A stretch of 64,000 nt of DNA from Helianthus annuus (Eukaryota; Streptophyta; Magnoliopsida; Asterales; Asteraceae), in contig NC_035437.2 of NCBI RefSeq assembly GCF_002127325.2, positions 110,016,321 to 110,080,320 on the forward strand, given 5' to 3'. Below are positions 10,187 through 19,808 of the stretch, one piece after another. The stretch's first letter is position 1, and every line of letters begins with the position of its first letter. The notes beneath the pieces are model-generated. The model saw only the letters and a list, made by a program, of their open reading frames with translations. It searched no databases and was not told where the DNA came from. The position numbers and the translations under genes were made by a program.

Positions 10187-11597
10187 GAAACGGGATCAAG
10201 AGAAAACGCTCAAAAGTGTGAGAACGGTGTCAACGCATCCTGGCCCAACACGTGGCGTGCGATATAATTAGGGCGTATGGGCTTTTTTGTCATTTTATCT
10301 TCTGCTTTTCCAGTTCCGCTTTTCACAATATTGTTCTATTTTTGGGGTTTAAGATTTTTGGCGTTAACCAAATTCAATAATTAATGGCTTTTAATGGTTT
10401 CATTGTATTAACATTTTGGCGTTTATGGCGTTTTTCAAATCGTGTGCCATTGGAACCCCAGGGGGTCAGGAAATCTATCTGAATGGCGTTTTTCAAAGCG
10501 TTTTAAACAAGTTGGCCCATTGTTCTATTATTTTTTATATACATTTTGGCGTTTGTGGTATCTTGGCGTTTTACAATTGTAAAATTATATTACAACCACA
10601 GGGAAGAAAAAATAAAAGCAAAGAAAATAAATTAAAAATCCTAATCGGATCTCTCTCCACAATCTTAACTGTCATCAGCCTCTTTCTTCTTTAATAGTAC
10701 AAGAACTGTCACCAAATATATGGCGTTTTATGTAAAACTTAACAAACCCATCGGTTTGATTATTTTGCTTGCTCGTCTTTTGAAGTGGCTTTTTGTGGAT
10801 GTTTGGGGACATAGATCTATGACGTGTGGGTGGGTTTTTCGCTTTTTCTTCATCTTGATCTTGATCTTCATCTTTATAAGCATCCCACTTTTCAGTGTCA
10901 TTGATCTCTTCTCCTCATCCAAGCCTTATTCAAGAACAAAGAACACAAAATGACATTCGATTGTCATCAGTATCTTTTTCTTGAAGATTTGTCCATCTCA
11001 TGCAGCAAAATTTTACTGAGTTACTCCCCTCACCTAACAATCTATTCAGTGAAACTTCACGAATAACAACACTGAATATCCAAGAAAGTGTATTAGCTAT
11101 CTTTGATTTTTTAATTTTTTGGCGTTTTACAGTGAGTGGTATTTGGTAGTATTGGCGTTTTTTTTTTGGTTTCATTAAATGGAAGTTCCTGAGAGGTATT
11201 ATTTTATAGGATTTCTTTTGGCGGTGTAGGTTAGGCGGTGCATTATTATAATAAACTATTCATCGTTTCAGTTACTGCTTGTAATTATTTTTTTTGATAA
11301 GTTTTTATCTCTGAAGTGTGTAACACGTCCCGTATTTCAAGTTTGGCGTTTTAGATTCTAATATAATAAATTTTCCGTCTCTTCATTTTTACTGTTTTGT
11401 AGTTATTGTTTCAAGTTACATTTTCAAGTTTGGTTTTTATTTTTTGGGTTTTTTTTAATACTTTTCCCAAGTAATTTTATTATAGTTTGGGAGTTTTGGG
11501 GGCGTTTTACGGCATGATAGCGTTTTAACAAGCATTTGGTTGTCTGGTATTTTTTATTATATATGGCGTTTTTATTATATAACAATCAACTGAAAAA

Positions 11598-11640
<43 letters not shown>

Positions 11641-12677
11641 AATTGATCTTCCAAATCTTCACTGTCACCAGTCTCTTTCTTCTTTTTTGAATCATCTTAA
11701 CTGGCTGTTTCGACTTTCGTATGATTCATTTTGTTTTTTTTTGTTATTCAAGTAGTTTTTTTGTCGTCGTTTGGAAGCACAAAGTCTGACATCAGCATCT
11801 TTTTCTTGAAGATTTGTCCATCTCATGCAGCAAAATGTTATTGAGTTTACACCATTCAGCCAATAATCTTGAATTTTCCAATGAATGATGTTTGATTTTT
11901 TAATTTTGGTGTTTTACCGATAAAAAGAACGCCACTAATAAAAGCACCTTAAACCTCAAAATTTGATCATGCTAAAATCAATAATGTTTTGTTGTATGAG
12001 ATGGACAACATTGTTAATCTTCGGTTAAGAAAGATAACTGACAATGTTGTCCACCCCATATAGCTAAACTTTATTGACAACAAATCTCAATAATGTTTTT
12101 GTATGTTTTGGCGTTATAAATTGGATGGAAATTGAGGATAAAGTCAATAAGATTTTACTCAATGAAATTGACAATATCCTCACTTAAGGATTTTTGTCCA
12201 TTACATTGAGTGAAACCTTACAGATAACCAAACTGAATTTCAAATAAACATTTTGGTTTAGAAGATATTTAATGTTTGGCTTTTTCGGCGTTTCTAAGAC
12301 GAATGGTATATATTAAATATGGCGTTTGGGTTTTGTGTGTGTTTTTAATTGAAGGTCTGAGATGTTGTATATATAGGATTTTTTGGCGGTTTTCTTAGAC
12401 GGGATTTTATTATAATTAAGTTTGGCGTTTTATATCTAATGGCGTTTTTAGTTAGAATGGTGTGTGCTATTTGTTTGGCGTTTTATTTCATGAGATGACG
12501 TTTTGTGTGGAGAAGTCAAAAGACTTTTTTACCCTTAATGAAACGCGTCCACATAATAAAATTGATATTATTTACGAAAACGCCACCGCGCCAATCTAGT
12601 CCATAGATTGTTTTGATCGAACGATTCATAAGCGTTTTCACCGTTCTCACACTTTCCACCGTTTTCTTTAGATCCTG

Positions 12678-12681
<4 letters not shown>
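10187..12681. mobile_element. (TA)n-bounded element E4 with many GGCGTTTT motifs
   Basis: Imperfect terminal inverted repeats of about 40 bp contain GTGTGAGAACGGTG at the left end (about 10216) and its complement CACCGTTCTCACAC at the right. It is bounded by TA tracts. The interior has about twenty TGGCGTTTT-type motifs and two related blocks (10640-11040 and 11640-11880) sharing TTGAAGATTTGTCCATCTCA and CTTCACTGTCACCAGTCTC-like text. The blocks lie 830-990 bp apart, consistent with an old internal duplication. A (TA)n tract lies inside at 11603-11636. The short ORFs are not protein-like. Confidence 0.65.
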
Positions 12682-12725
<44 letters not shown>

Positions 12726-12727
<2 letters not shown>

Positions 12728-13103
12728 ATTCGGTTCAAATGAAAACCACTATGAGTTATGAGAACCGTGAGAACTTTTTGATCCGGCGCGATTTGGGCCG
12801 AATTTTTTTTTTGCACAAACGTAGAAGATAACATTATAAACACATCTGTAAAAAGAATTAAAAAAATTGTCGAGGCGTTAGTTTGACTAATACAAGTTTT
12901 TTACGCGCTGGCGTAAAATTTTACAGCTGATAACTATTGAATCAATCAAAACTAACGACTCGACAATTTTTTTTACTTTTTATAGATGTGTTTATAATGT
13001 TTCCATCTACGTTTGTGTAAAAAAAAATTGGCCCAACTCGCGTCGGATCAAAAAGTTCTCACGGTTCTCACAACTCGTAGTGATTCTCATTTTTACTCAT
13101 TCC
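12726..13103. mobile_element. (TA)n-bounded foldback element E5
   Basis: This is a near-complete palindrome of 378 bp with arms of about 165 bp. The left begins GGATTCGGTTCAAATGAAAA and includes GAGAACCGTGAGAACTTTTT; the right ends in the complement, ...GAGTGATTCTCAT-like text followed by TTCC. It is flanked by (TA)n at 12682-12725 and 13104-13138. Confidence 0.8.
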
Positions 13104-13138
<35 letters not shown>

Positions 13139-13140
13139 GA

Positions 13141-14071
13141 TTAGGATCATGTGAGTAGTAGTAGGCTAATTGATGAACTTGAGAATCATTCTGGACCACA
13201 CATTTTCCCTAAGCAAAAAAAAAAATTGTAGAAAAACACAATTTTTTTTTGGAAAAATCAGAGCTTTTTCTATTAGGTTTTTTTAGGAATTTATACACAT
13301 GTGTATATTGTTAATCTTTTAACTACACATATGTGTATATTGTCAACTATACATATATGTATATACATGTTTAAAATTGAAAAATAAGTGTTGTACATCT
13401 TTGATTGAGGTGAATGATTTAGTTTTAGTTTTAGGATTTAGCATTAGTATTTATGGTTTAGCATTAGCGGTTAGTTTTAGTGTTTTGTATTAGTATTTAG
13501 GGTTTAGCTTTAGAGTTTAGCATTAGGGTTTAGCATTGGGGTTTAGCATTAGGGTTTAGTTTTAGCTTTTGGGTTTAGCTTTAGGGTTTAACATTATGGT
13601 TTAGCTTTAGGGTTTAGATTTAGGGTTTAGGTTTTAGGTTTTAGCATAGGGTTTAGCCTTAGAGTTTAGGGTTTAGCTTTAGTGTTTAGAGAGTTTTGAT
13701 TATTGTTCAATGAGTCGGTCCTAGTGCCGCTGTAATGAGCTCAATCAACATTCGTTTGACCCGGTTTCCTACACTTCTTAGGTTAAGGATTTATATTTTT
13801 CCTGATATACACATATGTATAGTTTTAAGATTGACAATATACACATATGTATAATTTAAAGATTAACAATATACACATGTGTATAAATCTCTAAAAAGAT
13901 TAAAAAAAATTAAAAAAAATACCTAGTAGAAAAGCTCCGATTTCTCCAAAAAAAAAATTATGTTATTTTACTTTTTTTCGTTTTTTTTTTTTTTTGCTTA
14001 GAGAAAATATGTGGTCCCGACTACTTCTCAAGATTTTCAAATAGGGTGTTCTTCTCTTAGGATCTCTTCCC
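13141..14071. mobile_element. (TA)n-bounded inverted-repeat element E6 with TTTAGGG-like core
   Basis: The arms share GGATC termini, an AAGCAAAAAAAAAAA tract, TAGAAAAAGCTC-like text and ATATACACATGTGTATA. The core (about 13425-13690) is a degenerate GGTTTAGCTTTAGGGTTTAG array, the same telomere-like motif as in E1 but on the other strand. After the core, CTCATTACAGCGGCACTAGG (reverse strand) resembles the GACTCATTC/GCGGYGTTGG arm of E1, suggesting common ancestry. Confidence 0.7.
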
Positions 14072-14131
<60 letters not shown>

Positions 14132-14133
<2 letters not shown>

Positions 14134-14534
14134 ATAGGAGTTGGCCAGAAAGTCCAAATTTCCTAAAAAGTGTAAAAAGTCATAAAACACCGTAATGTCA
14201 ACCATAGAACACACCAAAAACCCACAAATAATATGATGAAGATTACTAAAACATCATGTATGTGGGTTTTGTGTTGTGTTTTAGATGTTAAGGCTCTGAT
14301 TGTGGAATGACAAATATTATTGTGTTTTATGTTGTTTAGCATTGTGTGTTTTATATTCATAGTTCTACGATTGTGTGTTTGAAGTTTTTATGGACTATTA
14401 GAGTTTGAATATGGTGTTTTAGTAATATTCATTCTATTATTTGTGAGTTTTAGGTGTGTTTTATGCATGAAATTATTGTGTTTTATGACTTTTTACACTT
14501 TTTAGGAAAAACACACTTTCCGCAGGATCCCCAC
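14132..14534. mobile_element. (TA)n-bounded inverted-repeat element E7
   Basis: The inverted arms share TTTCCTAAAAAGTGTAAAA and AGTCATAAAACAC. Long (TA)n tracts lie on both sides (14072-14131 and 14535-14590). The interior is AT-rich with several TGTGTTTTATG-like motifs and no coding signal. Confidence 0.75.
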
Positions 14535-14540
14535 TATATA

Positions 14541-14590
<50 letters not shown>

Positions 14591-14593
<3 letters not shown>

Positions 14594-14979
14594 GACCGCT
14601 AGAATGAGAACCACCACGAGTTGTAAGAACCACGAGAACCGCGACCCGCGGGTGGCCGTTGACCACGAAATTTTTTTTACACCTAGATCCGTATATTTTA
14701 AGACCGGGTGTAAATTTTGGGTTCAAACGGCGCACCCGAGGGGGTAGTTTTTTACGCCCAAAGTTTGGTTAAAAAAAAAGAAAAATTAAAAAAATTAAAA
14801 AAACCCAAACTTTGGGCGTAAAAAACTACCCCCTCGGGCGCGCCGTTTGAACCCAAAATTTACACCCGGTCTTAAAATATACGGATCTAGGTGTAAAAAA
14901 AATTTCGTGGTCAACGGCCACCCGCGGGTCGCGGTTCTCGTGGTTCTTACAACTCGGGGTGGTTCTCATTCTAGCGGTC

Positions 14980-14982
<3 letters not shown>
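14591..14982. mobile_element. (TA)n-bounded near-perfect palindrome E8
   Basis: The arms of about 178 bp (14591-14768 and 14805-14982) are complementary, and I found only about two mismatches by eye. They are separated by a short A-rich loop. The termini read GGGGACCGCTAGAATGAGAA and its complement. Such a sequence can extrude as a cruciform or give a long hairpin RNA. The near-identity of the arms suggests recent origin or arm-to-arm conversion. Confidence 0.9.
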
Positions 14983-15022
<40 letters not shown>

Positions 15023-15024
<2 letters not shown>

Positions 15025-15250
15025 AAAAGTGTAAAATACATTACGGCTTAACGTACATCACGTACGAAAACGTGCGTGATTATGTGTATAACGTGCGTGA
15101 TTAATGTTTTCATCATGTGTGATTAATGTTTTCCAACATGCGTGATTTGGGTTTTTTAGTTCATAACGTGTCCGATTTTGAAATGAACATGCGTAATTAC
15201 CTGTCGTACGTGATGTACGTTAAGCCGTAATGTACGTTAACTGGCCTCTA
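15023..15250. mobile_element. (TA)n-bounded inverted-repeat element E9
   Basis: This is the smallest member (228 bp). The arms share ATTACGGCTTAACGTACATC and its complement, followed by ACGTACG. Several TGCGTGATT motifs occupy the loop. It is flanked by (TA)n at 14983-15022 and 15251-15291. Confidence 0.8.
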
Positions 15251-15291
15251 CATATATATATATATATGTATATAGATATATACATATATAT

Positions 15292-15744
15292 GGTAGTGTT
15301 CATGTGAGAACCACTTTGATTGCGAGAACCGCGAGAACCAATGTGAACACAACAAAATAAACCCATTACACCACCCAAAACCTAACCCCCCCCCCCCCAA
15401 GCTAAATGCTAAAAACTAAATCATAAAGCTAAACCCTCCAGAAACCTAAAAAAACATAACCCGCCCCCCTCCCCCACCCAAGCAAAATGTTAAAAAGTAA
15501 ACCATAAAGCTAAACCTCAAATAAAACCTTTAAAAATCTAAAAACACAAAAAAAATTAAAATATTTTTTATAAAAAAATCGCTATTTTTAGTCATCAAAA
15601 TTTTTTTTAGATGACGAAAAGCAGTAGCGATTTTTTAAAAATAAAATAATAAAAAATTGTGTGTTTTTTAGATTTTTTTGGGTATTTTTTGTTGTGTTCA
15701 CATTAGTTCTCGCAATAAAGGGTGCTTTCTAATGAATCCTTCTC
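15292..15744. mobile_element. (TA)n-bounded inverted-repeat element E10
   Basis: The left end has CATGTGAGAACCACTTTGAT and GAGAACCGCGAGAACC. The right end has the diverged complement (TTCACATTAGTTCTCGCAAT). The middle holds AAAGCTAAACCCTCC and AAGCTAAATGCTAAA pieces resembling the telomere-like cores of E1 and E6, plus two C-homopolymer tracts. It is non-coding. Confidence 0.7.
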
Positions 15745-15936
15745 ATATATATATATATATACACACACGTGTGCGTGTGCGCTTGTTTTTGTTTGTTTGT
15801 ATGTTCTGTTAATCCAAAAATATTAAATGACATTATGAATTGTGAATTGTTGACTAGCAACTTCGAGTTTTAAACTTGATACTAACACTTGCATTATTTA
15901 ATTCCTATTAGTTAATACTACCCAAAAGCTAAATAA
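15745..15936. other. TA/CA/TG microsatellite and AT-rich spacer
   Basis: (AT)n, then ACACACACGTGTGCGTGTGCG, then AT-rich text. No gene is seen. It ends the chain of TA-bounded elements. Confidence 0.8.
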
Positions 15937-15945
15937 TAAATATGG

Positions 15946-16931
15946 GAGTTAAATACTTGGTTGGTTCCTGTGGTTTGTGAAAGTTGCAGATTTAGTCCCA
16001 ATAGTTCACTAATTACACACTTGGTCCTAGTGGTTATAATTTTTAAACTCTGGTGGTCCTTAACACTAACTTTTGTTAACTTTTCCAGTTAAGTCTTTTT
16101 AAAATAACTAAATTGTCCCTGAACAATTAAAAACAAAAGAGAGATGAGCCATCCTCATCTTCTTCTCCTCCCCCATCTCTCTTTCTCTCTCTCTCTAACC
16201 CAGCACCACCACCTCCTCCACCTTCAACCCACCATCTCCACATCTCCTCCACCTCCACCTTCTATTACTATTCGTACAAAATTCTCTAATCAAGAAAAAG
16301 ACTACACCTTGTAAGAATCAATAATGAAGTTTTCAAATAACGATTTGGGCCAACTCGGGATCACTCTGCCATTCACATCCAACGGCCAGGAACTCAAATT
16401 AATATAAAAAATGGAGGGTTACAAAAATAATCCAACCTGAAGAAATTGGGCCAATAAATCGGAATTATTTCAGACTTGCTACTGGAAAGCAGTTGGATTC
16501 GCTGCAGAACCGTCTGGATTTAATACTTCATTGCTAGAAACCCTGAAATTTGAAAACTTCATTATTGATTCTTACAAGGTGTACTACTTTTCTTGATTAG
16601 AGAATTTTGTACGAATAGTAATAGAAGGTGGAGGAGGTAGTGATGGTGGGTTAAAGGTGGAGGTGGTGGTGGTGGCGATAGGTTATAGACAGAGAGAGAG
16701 AGATATGGGGGCGAAGAAGATGAGGGTAGGCCCATCTCTTTTTGTTTTTAATTATTCAGGGATAATTTAGTCATTTTACAAAGACTTGACTGGAAAATTT
16801 AACAAATGTCAGTGTTAAGGACACCCGAGTATAAAAATTACAACCACTTGGACCAAGTGTGTAATTAGTGAACCATTAGGACCAAGTCTGCAATTTTCGC
16901 AAACCACATGGACCAACCAGACATTTAACTC
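15946..16931. mobile_element. MULE-type foldback element (986 bp) with perfect 9-bp target duplication
   Basis: The target duplication TAAATATGG is perfect (15937-15945 and 16932-16940). The arms of over 200 bp begin GAGTTAAATACTTGGTTGG and end with the diverged complement ...CAGACATTTAACTC. A second inverted pair lies inside (AATCAAGAAAAAGACTACAC and its complement), around a non-repeated centre at about 16340-16540 that could be captured sequence. No protein homology is recognised in that centre and there is no transposase. Confidence 0.9.
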
Positions 16932-17034
16932 TAAATATGGATATCTTGTATAATTAGTGAATATACTAGTCTGTCAAAGTATTCTAGTATATAGGGCTAA
17001 TGTGAGTTAGGTAAAACTAGAACGAGACACGTAC

Positions 17035-19757
17035 TGTCACACCCCAACCGATGGCGGAAACATCGGAGTGAGACGAAAACAAAATTGTTCATTACTCATA
17101 ACCCTAATTTGCGACAAATATTTAAATAACGAATTTCATTTCGTTGCTAAAAAGTTAATTACATCGACTGAAATCAAATACAACAACTTGAAACAAAAGA
17201 ATTACATTACATTAAGTATACAAAATTTAAAATGTGTTTCTAGGCATCCTACTAAGTTCCATGCATCATCAACGTCATCATTAAACCTGCAACATGTTTT
17301 AAAAGCATAGTTCAATACAAATGTATTGGCGAGTACCCTAGTTTTAAACACATGGCACAAGTATAAAAAGCATTTCTCAAATCCAACATGGCAATTTGGT
17401 ATACAAGATTGAACTAGAATGCATATCTAAAAGTCAAACCCAAGTGTCCATAAGAATTATAAGTGTCCCTCGCCACAAAAGTGAACGAGACTGTTTATGT
17501 ATAAGAATGTTGACTTAACAATACCCCCTCGGGCGGCGTGCTACTCCTATAACGCTATAATTGTTAAAGTGGGCTAGCTAAGTTAATGACAAGTAGCATG
17601 TATGAAACTAGCATGAACCTTGGCATAACAAAAGCATGTATAACGGATTGAGAGATTAAAGTAAGTTTGTGTGTGTTCGTGCATTTTCTAATTTTAACAT
17701 GTTACAACCCAAAGTGTGTAAAAAGAAAATGGGTCAAGTGTACTTACAAAATTGCTAAGTCTTCCGATTATCCATGTATTTAACGAGTTAATGAGAATGG
17801 GAGAATGAGTGTGTTTGGTGATGGAGTTTATGGGTGTTTAGACTCGGAATTAGGGATTCAAAGTTGTAAAAGTATGTATATACGAAAGTAATATCTAAGT
17901 TCTAAGAGTTTGTTTATGACACCATATCAAGTGGTTTCATGGGTCCCAAATTGCCCATTGGAATCATAACAAGTACTCTAGAATCTTTGATATGTTAGCT
18001 TAAGTTTATGATGATTAATCATCACTTGATTAACATCACAACTCAGCCATGTTTTAATATAATAATAGGTATATTTATAAGGTAATAATATATCCTAAAC
18101 TATCTCCAATCAAGTATTATCATGAAGCATCATGTATGTCAAGCATGGAGGTTAGAAACCTCATTATATGATTCACCACTACACGCACCATCATGAAGAT
18201 GGTTGGAGAGTCATGAATAACAAGAATGTAAATCTAATCTAACAAGTTTTAAGAGTGTTCAAATAAAGGTGTGGAACTTAGTTTAGAAAGCCAAGGCTTC
18301 CATCTGTTCACACTTCACAAGCCACAAGTTCATCATATGGAAGATGATGACCTGTGCTTGTTTTCATCATTTGATTATCAAGTTTAAACAGAAAATAAGT
18401 GAGTGTTTGAACTCATAACCTTGATGATAATCACCATAATACAAACCCACAATCATAGACTTGATTGGGAGCTTGATGGGAACAAGATTCCATCAAGTTA
18501 TCAACATAAAAATGAACATACAAAGAACTAAAAATGAGCAGAAAGCTTGTAACACTTTGGGCCTAAAAAATGGTAAGGTTTCACCTTAGTTTGCCCAAGC
18601 AAACTTGTGAAAACCTTCCTAGAGGTTATCCAATTGTTTTAGAAGAAAGAACAAAGAAGAAATAGTAGAAGATGTGAGTTTAAACTCACTTTTAATGGTT
18701 GAAAGTTTCTGATGTAAACTGCTAAAACTCAGCTGAGTTTATGAGTGATTTGGAAGTGCTTTGAGAGTTGTTAAAGTGGTAAAATGGTTGGGAATGTGTT
18801 CATTATATAGGGAAGGGTTTAGGGTTTGAGTTGGTTAGGCATTGAATGAGTTTAGGTGGTAGTTAAAATTTTAACACAACAAATCCCCCCCCCCCCCCTG
18901 AAACCTGCGATCGGAAGGGGCTGTTGACAGCCATATTTTATTTTTTATTTTTTACCTTTTTAACATATAAGTTAGGTAGTGCACATTATATTATGTTTGG
19001 TTAGTTAACTATATAACTAACTATTCAAACCTCATGTGAATAGGTGTTTAAACAATAAAAAAAGGTTTTAATGTTGGTTGTTCTAATCCGGCCGCAAAGG
19101 CTGTTGACAGCCATTACCCCTTTTTTTTTCTTTTGTTTTTTGACACATAAATTGTATATTGGTTGTGTAATTAAGTGTTACTTGATATTTAATATGTACA
19201 CTAACATGTTTGGGGCCTAATATGTCTAATAGGCATGTTTAATTAGACAAGATATGTGTTTAATAAGTGTGTAATAATAACTAGAAGGGTAAAAATTGTA
19301 ATATATAAATCACCACATTGAATCCACCACAAATATAGTTGTGGTGGGAGGTCATTTGATAAGAAATGTGGACATATGTATTTAGAAACGAATGAAAGCG
19401 TTTGGTGTTTAAAATATGCTTAAATACCCTTAACGGGTCAAAATAAGGATATGAGTGAAAATGGGATTACGAAAGTATATGAACCTGTAATAGGATATCA
19501 GTATTGCGCATACAGAATGATTAAAATTACGTATTCACATTTAACAAGTTTAAACGTATAAGTGTACGACTTGAATGCTATAAACGATTGAACGAACAAT
19601 GTATAATTCACATAAATGATCAATTATATTATAATCGAAGTCTCAGATTTACAATGATTTGAAATGATATACGATTACAAAGGACACGAGTTTCCGAAAA
19701 TAGAATTACAAGACAAACTTTCTAAAAACGGAAAGTTGCGAAAAGCGAGGAGTTACA
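17035..19757 (-). mobile_element. Solo LTR of a gypsy-type retrotransposon (2723 bp)
   Basis: On the minus strand it starts TGTAACTCCTCGC and ends GGTTGGGGTGTGACA, with TG...CA ends. It is flanked by a perfect 5-bp target duplication CGTAC (17030-17034 and 19758-19762). No internal region or second LTR is present, so unequal recombination is the likely cause. A minus-strand TATA-like CTATATAATG lies at 18801-18810. The upstream (U3) part contains two copies of the palindrome GGCTGTTGACAGCC (about 18919 and 19100), each next to a pyrimidine tract. Confidence 0.88.
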
Positions 19758-19808
19758 CGTACATACAAACATATGTGTGTATGTTCTCCAACTGATATAC
19801 AGAAGTAT

